Source of the DNA: Chalara sp. BL73
Lineage: Eukaryota > Ascomycota > Leotiomycetes > Helotiales
DNA length: 64,000 nucleotides
Assembly (NCBI GenBank): GCA_918026815.1
Contig: CAKJVC010000229.1
Location: 124,001-188,000, forward strand
Direction: 5' to 3'
The position numbers and the translations under genes were made by a program. This document shows positions 21,799-33,611 of this stretch, one piece after another (within the stretch, counting starts at the first letter, position 1; every line of letters begins with the position of its first letter). The notes beneath the pieces were generated by a model that ran no database searches, was not told the DNA's origin, and was given only the letters and a program-made list of their open reading frames with translations.

Positions 21799-22761
21799 TG
21801 GCTAGGCGGCCTCTGGTGACCATATGAGTTCTGTAGCACTGTCCATTCGGGCTAATAAACATGGTGCTCCGGGCTCTGATAAAAAATATATGTTTTAGAA
21901 CTATAATTCACTTTTAGACAGCCTGTTAAGAAGAGCTACCGGGAAAAGGTCAGCTCGAGACCTTGGTACAGTGTTTTCATTCTTATGGTGTGGAAATGCC
22001 TTGGTTTCCCATTGTTGAAGTCTATGATGTATGGGTCCCCGTAGAAAGGGTAGTAAATCGAGTACTAGAGGATAATGATCGACTGAGATATTTAGGTGTA
22101 GCCACCAGTGACTAGTTAATTTCCACATAGGTAGATTTTCAAGGCGTGTCTGTGTGGAACGTCATCCGGGTAATGAGGTGTGACATATCATCTGACAATG
22201 GCTGGTTACTGATCACTGGTCGATATTGAAGGAGTAGACGGGAAACTATTGCAGGTAAAGTGTTCATTCCTATGATACCCGAAAAACACACCGAAAGATA
22301 ATTAGCTGATCGGCCTGTGCCATGCTACTATCCCATTCTGACCATCCTGTGGAGGACTTTGTAGTCTCATTTTAGTATCACAGAAAAGGCGAAGTAAATG
22401 GCAGCGGTTGAATCTATCTGCCCCGAAAGTAGGATTGGGACGTTCTGAAGATGTATTCTAGCGGACGTGAGCATCATCAGCAAGTAGAGCACAAGTCGTG
22501 AGCAGCCTAAATCTCGATGAAGTAAATCAAATCTCTGATAGGACTGAGGCATGTGCAAGTCATTTGGAAGTGGGTGGGGGTGGCTTGAAAAGAAACATGG
22601 GGGCACCAGCCACATATGACGACACTAATTCCTTACATCACCACGTCGTCAACAAAAGAATCTCCCCCCAAGGCAGAATAAATACTGTACGTAGTCGCGA
22701 AAATTGCACATTACTTACTTTCCCCGTACCTAACTTATCTTCAAAAATATCTCGACCGACC
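21799..22761. other. Intergenic region
   Basis: About 960 bp. It holds the 3' flank of the MFS gene and the promoter of the EI24/RRT8-like gene. I see nothing else. Confidence 0.4.
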
Positions 22762-24091
22762 ATGTCCAGCACAATCGACAGCGCGAAGGCGAAAGCCAAA
22801 GAAGTTGCGTGAGTTGAAGCAGCAAGTACTCGCAACATAGAGTTCTCCTAATTGATACACGATAGTATTGAGGACTTCAATAAGGCGAAGACTTTGGCAC
22901 ACTCTGCTGCCAAATCTGGCGCCTATTTATATCCCATCAAGGTGCGCGTATTCCGTCAAACCGTCTCTCGGCCATCAGTGACGGAAGGCTGACCCATACT
23001 AGGGAATCTTCTACTTCCTCAGTCACAGATCACTATGGAAGCCTCTATTGTCTAAGCTGATTCCAACTATGACTCTCTCTGTTGGAGTGGTTGCATTCAT
23101 GTTCATTTTTGCGTATCTGCCACAACTCGCAGTATTAATTTGGGTTAATGGACCTCTGGCCGCATTCACAACCATCCTCCTCACGCTCAGTGAAAGTTCT
23201 ACACTTATTACAATCCTCTCGCGTACGTTCCTCATACAAGATGCTTTAGTTGATACATTTGATGGAGTGTTGGTTTCCAAACATCAGACTGGGATAGTCT
23301 CCGAAGGCAGACAACTGAAATCGGGAAATTTCAATGACCCGATTGGCAAACTTGGAAAGCTACTTAAATCGCCATTTGAGAAGTTTACACCCAAGGCTTT
23401 AGTCAGATATCTGATGTACCTCCCTCTAAACTTCATTCCAGTCGTTGGAACTGTCATTTTCGTGCTTGTTCAAGGCCGAGCTCGTGGGAATTCTGCACAC
23501 ATTCGAGTAGGTCATGCATCGCTTTTCAGGGTTACCAACTAACATCTTCTAGTATTTCCAGCTCAAGAGGTGGTCCAACTCTGAAAGAGAAGCTTGGCTC
23601 AAGGAGAATACAGCTCCGTATACCGCGTAAGCCTCTTCTCGTTGCTTATCTTCAGTCACAATGTAGATTTAACAAGCTTTGGGTTTGGCGTACAAAACCC
23701 GTCTATTTAATCCGAATACTGCATCTAGAGGAGCTCTTATTCTTCAATCGGTAGCTTCACTTTCTGGTCCTTGATGCTAACTCTACATAGATTCGGCACT
23801 GTTGCTACTCTGCTAGAGCTCATTCCGTTTGCTTCAATCTTGTTCTCCTTCACTAATACAGGTAAGCCGTCTTGGCTGATATAACATTTCCACACTAATA
23901 TGTCTTCAGTCGGTGCCGCTTTATGGGCTGCGGACATAGAGTCCAACAACACTACAAGTAAGCGATAAATCAGCAATAGCATTATCCTACTGAGCCGACA
24001 CTGACTCAGCCTGATTATTATAGTGACTGAAATGACATCTCCAGCTGAAGCTCGCGATTCTTTGGCAAAAGATGCCAAGAAGTCCGAGTAG
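22762..24091 (+). CDS. EI24/RRT8-type membrane protein (lipid-droplet/outer spore wall family)
   Basis: Seven exons: 22762-22808, 22866-22941, 23003-23506, 23553-23626, 23791-23861, 23910-23957 and 24024-24091, giving 295 residues with consistent phases. Intron 4 is unusually long at 164 nt. Seen: YLYPIKGIFYFLSHRSLW near the N-terminus, then paired hydrophobic segments (about 57-100). These are followed by the conserved KSPFEKFTPKALVRYLMYLPLNFIPVVGT block and the FGTVATLLELIPFASILFSFTNTVGAALWAADIE C-terminal block; I cite these as family features in pieces. Yeast relatives (Rrt8, Lds1, Lds2) sit on lipid droplets and in spore-wall assembly. No catalytic motif is seen. The tail is hydrophilic and Lys/Glu/Ser-rich. 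Confidence 0.8.
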
Positions 24092-25466
24092 ATGGGAATG
24101 TAATTTCCCGAAGTCCATAAGCATATCCTCCACGAGTAACACCGGTCTTCGCAAAGGAGTCTTCACTCGATTCAGCTTAAGTGATGGGGCAGCACAGCAC
24201 ACGAGATTGTAGGAAGCTGCAACTGACCAGAGGTTTCGTTTCCTTGCATTATTCACTTGGTGTTTCTGATAGCGTGGAGTTGGGAATAAATGGTAACAAA
24301 TTGCATACTGCTATTTTCTCATAGATCTGCTCATGGCATCATTTATGTCATATCTACCAGATTTGTTCATTATATCCGGAACTTGCAGCGCGATATATGC
24401 CATCAAACCACAAGGCGAGGATGTGGAGGGTCACATAAATCTCCATATTCTTGTAACTCTATCGCAAACAATCTCGACCAGCGGTGAGCTACAGCTGCAG
24501 GACGCTGGGGATGCAAGTGCGCAAGTGTAATGTCCCGGCAGTTCTTTCTAAATTCCATACCTCTACAACCAAGTAGTCACAGAGTTGGTCAGCGCAATTA
24601 CGGCTTGCGTGCAAATGAGCAGGCCAAAATTCGAAAGACTTGGTCTCAACTTCACATCTAACGGCACGCAAGTGTTTGCATGCCTGAGTACGAGTATGGG
24701 CGTCACGGCTTTCACGGAAAGCAATGCATGGAGGCTTCGTGTCAGTTTCACAAGCCAGAGTAGAGTTCAGACGGCTGCAGATCTTGAGCAGAACCCTCCC
24801 ACACTGTGGGTGCTGGCTTATGTTTACATGTTTATGGTACGGAATACAGGTGGGATAATGCAGGTGCAATTTTTTCGATGATGGTTCCGATGGAAACGTG
24901 CATCATCTTCAGGTACAGTGCTACGCCGGATCGCTAGTAGCGGATCTGTAATCTGCTTTTTGTACCTGGGCGGTGGTGTAACTTGAACTTTAACACCCCG
25001 TTCTAAAGAGCAGAACATATGCTCGTATCCAGGTTGAGCATGAGATTGGAGGGGAAAATTCTCCGTATGTGAATGTCAGCGTTTGGCGAGTTTTGTCAAC
25101 ACAGCCCAGGAAACGTAAAGGCTGGAAGCGAGAGCGTTGTATATCCAAGGGATTCGAGCTGTCGCAAACCGAGCTTTTGGTGTATGCAACGTAGTGGAAC
25201 GAAATGTGACATGCATGACAACATTAATTCTGTTTCGAAATGATTTTATTGGCTGAATTGACTGCAATTTCCTCCAAAATGTTCATTCGATTATATGGTC
25301 GATTACCCTTTATTATTTTTCTTTGGTAGGCCAGACCAAAGTACGCCAGTTGAGGCTACAGCTACTACCCTGCAGGGCTCTAGGAGTACCATTTCCCAGT
25401 ATGGCAGAGTCGGCATTGCGATTTCCTCTATCCCCCCTCCCCACCTCCCTCGTCCTTGCCATATCC

Positions 25467-25470
<4 letters not shown>

Positions 25471-25512
<42 letters not shown>
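25471..25512. repeat. (CT)21 microsatellite
   Basis: An uninterrupted CT dinucleotide array of 42 nt, about 420 bp before the start codon of the Ser/Thr-rich protein gene, in the likely promoter or leader. CT-rich tracts are common just upstream of transcription starts in strongly expressed fungal genes. Confidence 0.9.
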
Positions 25513-25514
<2 letters not shown>

Positions 25515-25842
25515 ATCCGGACCGCCTTCTGCTCCACAGATTACCAGAAGCAGCTTAGATTCTACCCTCCTTATTCTGTTTGCTCTCTGGTATATTTCTC
25601 TCCCCATCCCATCCTCCTCCTACCTTTATCTTTCCCTCCTTCTTCACAGCCACCTTCGACTTCATTTGCACGGCAAGACTCCGAATTGACGTCCGAGTCT
25701 CCGAAGATTTTTTGACTCCACAATACCAACAATCTTTACTTCTATATTGTCAGTCGCTACATGCTCGCTTGCTCCGAAAGGACCACACTCGTTTTATTAT
25801 CCCCTCGGACCTGGTTTGCAGCGAACCCTAGAACTTGGGGCA

Positions 25843-25922
25843 GTAAGTAGCTTTCGACTCCCAATCTCTTTATAATCAACATGTGCCATTGTGCTTGATA
25901 AGGACTGACACTGTCTACTCAG
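25843..25922 (+). other. Probable 5'UTR intron
   Basis: GTAAGT donor at 25843, GACTGAC branch-like site and CTACTCAG acceptor ending at 25922, 11 nt before the ATG at 25933. No coding frame crosses it, so it would be a leader intron. Inferred from splice signals only. Confidence 0.5.
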
Positions 25923-25932
25923 TCAGATCAAG

Positions 25933-28900
25933 ATGAGGATCAACAACTTTGAGGCTGGTTTATTATCCAGCTGCTTACTGTTATCCTTGGCTCCTTGCGC
26001 GTCTGCGGTGCCGTCATGGCTTCAACGCCGTGGTCCTCTTGTTGAGAACGCTCCTCGTGAATATACAGCTTATGCACCACCACAATATGGAGTACATTAC
26101 TCTTACGGTGGCGCGGGTCCTCTGCCTACCGTCACAACGCCCACTTCAAGTTCCAGCATCTCGACCACTTCGCAAGGTAATGGAGATTCTACATCTTCAG
26201 GTTAGTTTCTTGCTGTTATTTTATCACTGCACATCTAACACAAATGGCAAAGCCTCAGATACTGTCTCTACCTCTCACTCATCTACTGCTACTTCATCTC
26301 ATTTTGCTTCCTCTTCTGGAATTTCGAGCGGTTTGTTCACTGGAAGCTCTGTCTTATATGGAACAGGACTATCTAGCTCTTCTGTTTATTCATCATCTGT
26401 TGTCAGGTCTGAAGGTCCAAATACGGAAACATCAAGTGTTGGAAGAGTTACTAGTAGTAGTGGCCGGTCCTCCTCTACTGCCACGGAGTGAGTAATGTTC
26501 AACCCCAATTTTTCGCCTATGTATGGCATAATTGATGGTGGATCAACTCCCTTGTGGAAGCATATTAACCATGTCCTTGCCTAGTCCCGGCCAGTCCCAT
26601 GGTACGCCAGTTGCGTCCTCCAGGACATCTGATTCGGTTTATTCATCATTCAGGGACACTTCATCTGCTGGGCTAAGTCTGTCTTCTATATCTTCGACTG
26701 TTACGATGCCAAGTGCATATATTCTGTAAGTAATATCTTATGCCTATGTTTAATGGAGCATGGGACCTTTGCTTCAAAAGCCGTAGAGGTCTGATATGGG
26801 ATATAGGCAAAGCCTATCCTCTACGCTCTTACGGACAAGCACCGCCCAAGGGGATATTAGCTCATCTGTCCTAAGCATTTGTTATGGGGATTATTGTCCA
26901 CCACCTGCAGCACAGACGATTTCTAGACTATCTTCGACTACGGGGCTCTCCATTTCGACCATTCCGAGCTCTTCCACCACCATTTTCTCTTCAACACATG
27001 GTAGTCTCACGTAAGTTGTCTTTCTGTCCAGATTTGGTTGATCGTTTGCTAAACTACATCTAAGCAGGGCTTCTACATTTATTCCATCATCAGCGGACCC
27101 AAACTCTACACCTGTGCAGTCGAGAGTTACAGCCTCTGCCTCTTCGTCCTTTGCGGCTAATTCAAGTAGCCAAGGTGGTGTATCTTCCGTGTCGAGCGGG
27201 CTTTCTTTATCCAGTTATGGTTCGGGAATTTCAACCACTAGATCGACTGCTTCGGTGGTATGTTAACTAAAGACTTGTAGTTAAGGGAAGTTGCTGACTT
27301 TAAATGAATTACAGACTTCGAACAGATCATCATCGGGCGTTGGTAGCAGTGCTAATACCCCATCCAGCTTGAGTCAATATACTTCCGTACCTACGACTTC
27401 AAGTTTGAAGTGCAGCCACAACAATTGCTACCGTCAATTCATTCGCTCGTCTAGTATTGTCGCTAATTTCTGTGCTACCTATACCACCACGGTCAATACG
27501 ATAACAACTGGACTTCCTGTATATGTCTCACAATGCTCTGGATCTCCCATACGCATATCTTCTGCATGCTCATGTTTGGTACGAGAAGCTACCACAACCG
27601 CCCAACCACTCTCAACTGCTACTTCTCCATCGGGACAGAGCTCAGTCACAACGCAGAACTCGATTTCGAGTAGTACATCGACCGCGAACAGTGGCAGCTC
27701 CTCAACGATTGACCCTTCTTCCGTCTCCAGCTCTAGTGAGATCGAATCAACTACATATCTCACCTCGACAACTGTAATTACACTGACAACTAGCGTTCCC
27801 GGTGGATCCGGGGCTTCCTTGAGTATCACTGTATCATTGTCAAGTTCTTCTATCCTATACCCGAACTCAACATCCTCACCCTGGCCATCATCATCTAGTT
27901 CGAACGGAAGTCTCACCAACTCAGGTGGACCAACAACTCGAAGTAACGGTGGGCTGAGCTCATCATCTGTCAGTGGCTTTGTCTCTACATCGTCTTGTAA
28001 TACTAGTTCATCGATTCCATATCCACTGAGTAATTCGACAGCGACGGTTGACCCCACTAGTGCATCCTCATCCTCAGAACCTCTCTCCACAGACTTCAAC
28101 GTACCATTATCAACAGCCTCCAGTAACTTTACTTCGACCTCAGTCCCCTTTCCCGGCCATAGCACGACGGCTACCATTTCCAGTACCGGAGGATTGACAT
28201 CATCAAGGACGCCACACGGAGGACCATCAAGTGCGGCATTAAATTTCACCACCTCTGGTCCATATCCATTTCCAAACTCGACCTCAACAGCTGGACCCAC
28301 AGGCTCAGGAACTGTGTCTCTGGCCAGCTCGTACAGCGATCCTGCTACCTCATCCTCCAGCTCAACTGCTTCTGATGGTGTTACCTCAGATTCTGGAGGG
28401 TATGTAATGAATTAGCTTTTGTTTCTATGATTGCTAACCATATCATAGAGATATGACAAGTTCAGCTCCATACCCAGTTGGAAACTTGACAACTTCGGGA
28501 AGACCAACTGGGCCAACTGCCATTATTATCAGCACCTCCACAGTTGTCTCAGGGGCCTTGAGTTTCTCCTCTGGCACTTCAATACCTCCTTACCCATATC
28601 CAACATCCTGTAATGAGACATCTGCTGGAGACCCAACAGGAACCACGGCTTCTTCAAGCTTTGCAAGTGGGGGGTTAATTTCTACGTCGGCATCCAGCTT
28701 TTATGGAGGAGTATCTTCTTCGGCATCGGCATCCTCGCCTCCATACCCTACAAAGCACAACTCCACTTCTAGCGGACCTACAAACCCTGGTACAGTTCAT
28801 CCGTCCACCTTTGCTAGTGGCGCATCAAGTGTCTCTGGGAGTTTTATACCATCGAAAAGCCCATCTTCTACCCTATTCCCAATCTCCAACGCGACATTTT

Positions 28901-30164
28901 CTATTGGAGCAACAGGAACTGGATCATCATCTTCATTTACAAATGATGGACAAAGTCTACCAAGTCCTTCTAGTGTTCCATACCTGACTTCAAATTCTAC
29001 CGTCTCTGCAGGTCCAACAGGAGCAGGCAACTACTCAGTAAGTCCAATTTTGTAACTCGCAAATTTTGGTGAAATTTTCTGACTTCGCCTGCTATAGGCA
29101 GCTTCGTCGATTTTAGATCCTGGAACATCAGCACCATATCCTGCTTCTAACTCTACCATAATAATTAGACCTACGGGAACGGGACCTTCAACCTCATTGG
29201 CAAGCGGTTTTTCAAGCTTTAGAAGCTCATCGACGCCTCCCTATCCAACGCCATCTGGTGGTGGAGGAGAAACTACTTTAGGCTTAAGCGTACCATACTC
29301 GACTTTGTCAAACAGTACTGCATCGACGAGACCAACAGGAACAAGCTCCCCAATCTCGAGTGCCTCTAACGTGACAACGGCTAACTCTACTCTCTCTTCT
29401 GGGCCAACTGGTGCAGCAAGTCCGACTTCCTTTGGCAGTGGCGGAGAAAGCTCTTTAAGCTCATCCTCCCCATATCCAACCCTGAGCAATTCAACTTCCT
29501 CCACTGACCCTACCGATTCAGTACTTGATCCTTCTTCTACAAGTGCTAGTAAAACATCGAGTAATCTGGCGTCAAGCGCTTCAGGTGGCGGGACCGCCAG
29601 CTCCGTAGCTCCAATTTCAAGTACTGCCATTGGCTCCACTCGTACAGCTCCATATTCAACTCAAGTCGCGGTAACATCCTGCACTCTAAGCTATGGTGCA
29701 TATGAATACCCCACCTCTGTCTGCGCCTCCTTCGTGCCAATACAGTCATCTTCATATGACGACCCACGCACTGCGACTTCAACTGTACAAGGTAATATTA
29801 TCATCTTGGTTTTCAACATTCCTGTTAACAATTCACAGAAGAGCCGACAAGTTCAGCCACATCACCCGTCCCCTCAACATTTGTCACTTCGACGGGAACT
29901 ACACCAGGAGGAAACTCTACTTCTAGTTCATCATTGGGGAGCGAAGAGTATTCCGTCCCCACAAGCTCCAGAGAAGGTGGTGTACTAAGCTCTGCGGATT
30001 CTAGTGGTAGTAACTCACTTGGCTCAAGCAGCTTGACTTCGACTCTGCCAGTATACACTCCACCGGGATACTATATTCCATCACCTGTACGTGATCATGT
30101 GCACAAGCAGGGCAAAGAGGCGGCTCGTAATTGGTTTGACCAGTTCTTGGAACTGTTCTGGTGA
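25933..30164 (+). CDS. Secreted Ser/Thr-rich mucin-like wall protein with six-Cys domain and Pro-Tyr-Pro repeats
   Basis: Nine exons: 25933-26200, 26253-26487, 26585-26725, 26807-27010, 27068-27257, 27315-28399, 28449-29037, 29098-29791 and 29839-30164. Phases agree throughout, giving 1,243 residues. A signal peptide (LLSSCLLLSLAPCASA, cut near residue 25) is followed by an RR site at 32-33 that could be a Kex2 site. Residues 379-433 form a Cys domain (C379, C384, C399, C420, C431, C433; ends SSACSCLV) known from other ascomycete surface proteins. From about 500 to 1080 a degenerate repeat recurs roughly a dozen times: Pro-Tyr-Pro, then Asn-Ser-Thr/Asn-Ala-Thr, then Gly-Pro-Thr-Gly, then a Ser-rich spacer. 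The N-x-S/T sequons and Ser/Thr content predict heavy glycosylation. The C-terminus (DHVHKQGKEAARNWFDQFLE) is a hydrophilic helix with no GPI signal, so the protein is secreted or wall-trapped, not GPI-anchored. Function inferred only: adhesin or coat protein. Confidence 0.8.
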
Positions 30165-30853
30165 GCACGAACGTATAACTTCAACCCATACATAATTTTG
30201 CTTTCAAAATCCTGTCATCCTAGGCTGTGAGATGTACAGACCTAGTCTTTTTTAGCTACCGCAAATTTTCCTATGTTCACTTCCGAAATGTCAATTTTAC
30301 AAAGAGCTTGTGGAGATGGTACTAGTATGGTGGATATTGACGCCTTTACTAGATGGCGCAATACTTATGTTGCTTAAAGTGTCTTCACGACTAATAATGG
30401 ATTCAAGTCAAATCATATTGTGAGATTGATGTGAAATTAGCGGTATTACCTCTCCGAAGCCTCGGATATCCGCGTATTCCCAGTGTTTCATAATAAAGGT
30501 GCTCATGCCTTGACTGCCTAATTAGCAGGTAGAGCTTAAAGAGGAGTTTTAAATATAAACGATCAAGAGGTTTGAATGGTGGACTATAATTAATTCTCGT
30601 TTATAGACTTTAACTGGGAGAGAATTCTATTCTTGTGATTATGATATTGACTCGCCCATCTGACGGAGCCGGACGGGAATGTGGAATAGCCGAGCCGTGG
30701 CCCATATCCGGCAAATGCCAAGGATCTTCACAAGGCTTGACGAGCCTCGGTTTAAATATCGTGTCTCAAACAATAAATTCAGAAATGACAATCATAGTTT
30801 ACATTTGATCTGTGAAGTTGAATGCCCCCACAGAGCCTGTGAAATAAGGAGAT
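30165..30853. other. Intergenic region
   Basis: About 690 bp, AT-rich. It holds the 3' flank of the Ser/Thr-rich gene and the promoter of the AYR1-like gene. No other feature seen. Confidence 0.4.
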
Positions 30854-32040
30854 ATGACGCACGTAGAACGTAGTAAGAGTGTGCTAATTACTGGGTAGGG
30901 TTTGCCCGTTCTCTCTGCACATGAATTTGGGTTTCAGAATCATGTGCTAATCTGGGTTGTGTAGTTGTTCACCAGGAGGAATTGGCAATGCACTGGCAAG
31001 GGAGTTCTGGGCAAAGGGTAGGTATACTGATAGCAGCGAAACTTGATTTCAACCCAAATAGTAACCGGCAGCAGGTTTCTACGTTGTTGCATCAGCGAGG
31101 AGTAGGGATGCAATTGTGGATTTGGAGGAGCTGGGGATGGAGACGGTGAGCTTGGATGTCGAGAGTATTTTAAGTATCGAGAAGGCGAAGGCCGAGGTCG
31201 AGAGGCTGCTCAGTGGACGGGGAGGGAGGTTGGATATTTTAGTGAATAATGCGTGAGCTCCTTTTCTTCCTGTCTTTCGTGTTGAATAAGGGGAAATTGG
31301 GAAGTGTAAAACTGACACTCTGTCCGATAGAGGCAAGAACCTCACTCTCCCGGCACTAGACGTGCCTCTGGATGAAGCGCGTTCCTGCTTCGAGACAAAC
31401 TTCTTCGGCATCGTCGCCATCGTTCAAGCGTTCGCGCCTCTCCTCATATCTGCCCAAGGTCTCATCATCAATATCGGCTCCGTGGCTGCGATTGTGCCTT
31501 ATGTGTACGGCTCCATCTATAACGCCTCGAAAGCTGCGTTGCATGCCTGGTCCCAGACCTTACGGCTCGAGCTAGAGCCGTACGGTGTCAGGGTCATGGT
31601 TGTTGTGACGGGTGGCATTCAGAGCAGGATCGCAAGGACGAAGAGGGTCTTGCCGGAGGGGAGTCTGTACTTGGAAGTTAATGATGAGTTTCAGCGACGT
31701 GTGAGCCATAGTCAAGAGAATGCGATGCCGAATCAGGTTTATGCCCGCGGTGTTGTGGCAGAGGCTATGAGGAAGAATCCGAGAAAATGGGTGAGTTCAT
31801 TCCTTTATCCTTTCTCTTTCAAAGCCATACTGCTTCGTAGTGTCACCGCATATTTTGGGTTTCAATGCCTGAAGGCTGCTAATGGTGGAAATCACACAGG
31901 TATGGAGAGGGAATATGGCCTTTGTAATTAAATTTGTAAGAGATTGGCTGGGAAGCTGGATTTTCGATCTGGTACTACCAAGGATGTTTGGGTTGTCGAG
32001 ATTGAAGGCGCTGCTGAAGGCTAAATCGAAGAGAAGCTGA
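30854..32040 (+). CDS. AYR1: NADPH-dependent 1-acyldihydroxyacetone phosphate reductase-like SDR
   Basis: Five exons: 30854-30894, 30965-31017, 31075-31252, 31331-31790 and 31900-32040 (290 residues, phases consistent). Classical short-chain dehydrogenase: nucleotide-binding T13-G-C-S-P-G-G-I-G21, the NNAG segment formed across the exon 3/4 junction, the catalytic Ser in NIGSVAA, and Y-N-A-S-K as YxxxK. The C-terminus VWRGNMAF...LPRMFGL matches Ayr1-type enzymes with a hydrophobic membrane-associating end. Family role: reduction of 1-acyl-DHAP to 1-acylglycerol-3-phosphate on ER and lipid droplets, feeding glycerolipid synthesis. Other SDRs of this subfamily act on different carbonyls, so the exact substrate is not certain. 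A lysophospholipase relic lies just downstream on the other strand. Confidence 0.88.
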
Positions 32041-32499
32041 ACGCCGTGAAGTGCGAAAGTGAGAGGTCTACCAGCAAGATTAGGCAGAGGCACATTGGTT
32101 TTAGAACGTGTATAATTTAGTCGCAATATCTTATCTTATTCTGTGTCATGCATCAAATAGTCAACAGATATCACTTAGGTGCTGGGAAATGGCAATACTC
32201 TTCAAAATAAGCCTGACATGCCACTGGCAACTTGTTATTAGCCTTCAACATCAATACACATCCCAAACGCGTCCCCCAACCATCCATTCCACCTGCGAGA
32301 CACGTTCGAAATCACCAATTCTGTCTCAGCGTACTTATAAATCACCTTCTTCGCAGAAACATTACTCTTGAACGAATACGATTTATTTGGAATATAGATA
32401 ATGGTGATCTTGCTCCTGTCGTTGCAGCCGAAGAACGTGGGTCGCTGATTTATCTACAGAAGGGATAAATGGCATGCGTGCCAAGTTCTAGTTGAAAGA
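32041..32499. other. Intergenic region
   Basis: Short stretch between the AYR1-like gene and the end of the lysophospholipase relic. Nothing recognisable. Confidence 0.4.
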
Positions 32500-33611
32500 T
32501 TACTCGTCTGCGGGCAGGATCTCGGAGCCGTTTGGGAAGCGGAGGGTGGTGCCTGCAGAATTGTCATTTACGATTATGGCTGGCCACGGGAAGGGGAAAT
32601 GAAGGTTATTCTGCATTGACTCGCCGCCGTCTACCAGGTCTAGATTTCTCTGGGTTTGTATATCGGTCTTCGGATCGGGAATTGCGGAGGGAGATTGGGA
32701 TTTGTAGAACGGGTTTAGATGTCTGGCGTATTCGTCGTGGTAGATTACCTTGTAGACCTGATTGAGGATTCAGGCTGAGACGCCTACAGGCTCTTCAGCT
32801 GAGTTCTGCGGGGCTGGGACTTCGTGACAGAGCTCGTTGTATAAGCACTTGATGTCGCCGTGATATAGCCGAGATTTTCGTAGTTTTGGTGCATTTCATG
32901 GGTCCTTTCCTGACAGGTTTGCCGCGCTTCAGGGAGCTTCTAAAGTACTTAATCTGCGCGAATGCGCTGACTTCCTCGAAAGGATTGAACTCGTATGTTG
33001 TTGCGTCGAGCTCAGGAAGGCAGTGGCCCTGCCAAGTCTTTACTCCCAATGCGGTAGCTGGGAGAATTTCTTGGATCAGCAATCTGTCCTCGTGTTGAAG
33101 ACGATGCGAGGCATTCGATTAAGCTTTTGTGGGTTCTATTCGTGTAATTACTAACTGGAAATGGCATCATATGAGATATAAAGTTAGAGAGTGATGCGAG
33201 AGATGACATAGTTCGACCTGAGGCGTCCCAGAAGTTGATAGGAAAGTAGCCTTCTATAATGGTCAATTAGAGTTGCGTGATGACCAGAAAGGTCATTCAG
33301 CAGCGTATCTTTGGTGACTGGCAATATTCTAGTTAGATTGCTTCTCGAAAAATAAACCTGTGCTACAAATCGAAAGGTGCGTTGTAAAGAAAATATTGCA
33401 ATCATTGAGGATTGGGGTTTCTGTTTCCTTGACTTGATTTACTCGCAAGGTACGGGCCAACGGCAAGGAATATTCTGGGATCTGCTAAGCTCCTGTAAAG
33501 GTTCTCCTTCCATCGGTTCTCCTTCAGGTGCCTGACTAAAGGTGTTTTTGGGCAGAATGCGGGAACTGGCATATAGCTCGACAATGCGATACTTGCGAAG
33601 GTGAGATTCAC
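32500..33611 (-). pseudogene. Decayed lysophospholipase B (PLA2_B) gene
   Basis: Scattered minus-strand pieces appear in the right order for a fungal lysophospholipase but in changing frames. 33611 downward gives an N-terminal piece with SYMPVPAFCPKTPLVR. 33350-33270 gives HYRRLLSYQLLGR. 33230-33130 gives FWDASGRTMSSLASLSNFISHMMPFP, which I recognise in parts. 33020-32930 gives LDATTYEFNPFE. 32740-32500 gives RNLDLVDGGESMQN and a closing FPNG...E before TAA. The GGGYR and GxSGG region with the catalytic Ser, expected between the first two pieces, is missing; only about 100 bp remain there. The segment before LNPFY is also shortened. The frame changes cannot all be introns, although one GTTAGT...ACAG intron may be original. 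I infer a dead or fossil gene. Confidence 0.7.

Larger units (their letters stand above)
24092..25932. other. Intergenic region, leader of the Ser/Thr-rich protein gene
   Basis: About 1.8 kb. Short frames at 24585-24881 (+) and 24489-24869 (-) show no recognisable domains. The right third is pyrimidine-rich and contains a (CT)21 tract and a probable 5'UTR intron (annotated separately). Confidence 0.45.

Noticed and set aside
23627..23790. Possible missed exon in the 164-nt intron of the EI24/RRT8-like gene
   Set aside because: The flanking exons already join the family blocks without a gap, so the intron is simply long.
27479..28300. 273-codon minus-strand frame
   Set aside because: It is antisense to the Ser/Thr-rich exon 6. 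A long antisense frame is expected from the codon bias of Ser/Thr-rich sequence, and the product has no domain.
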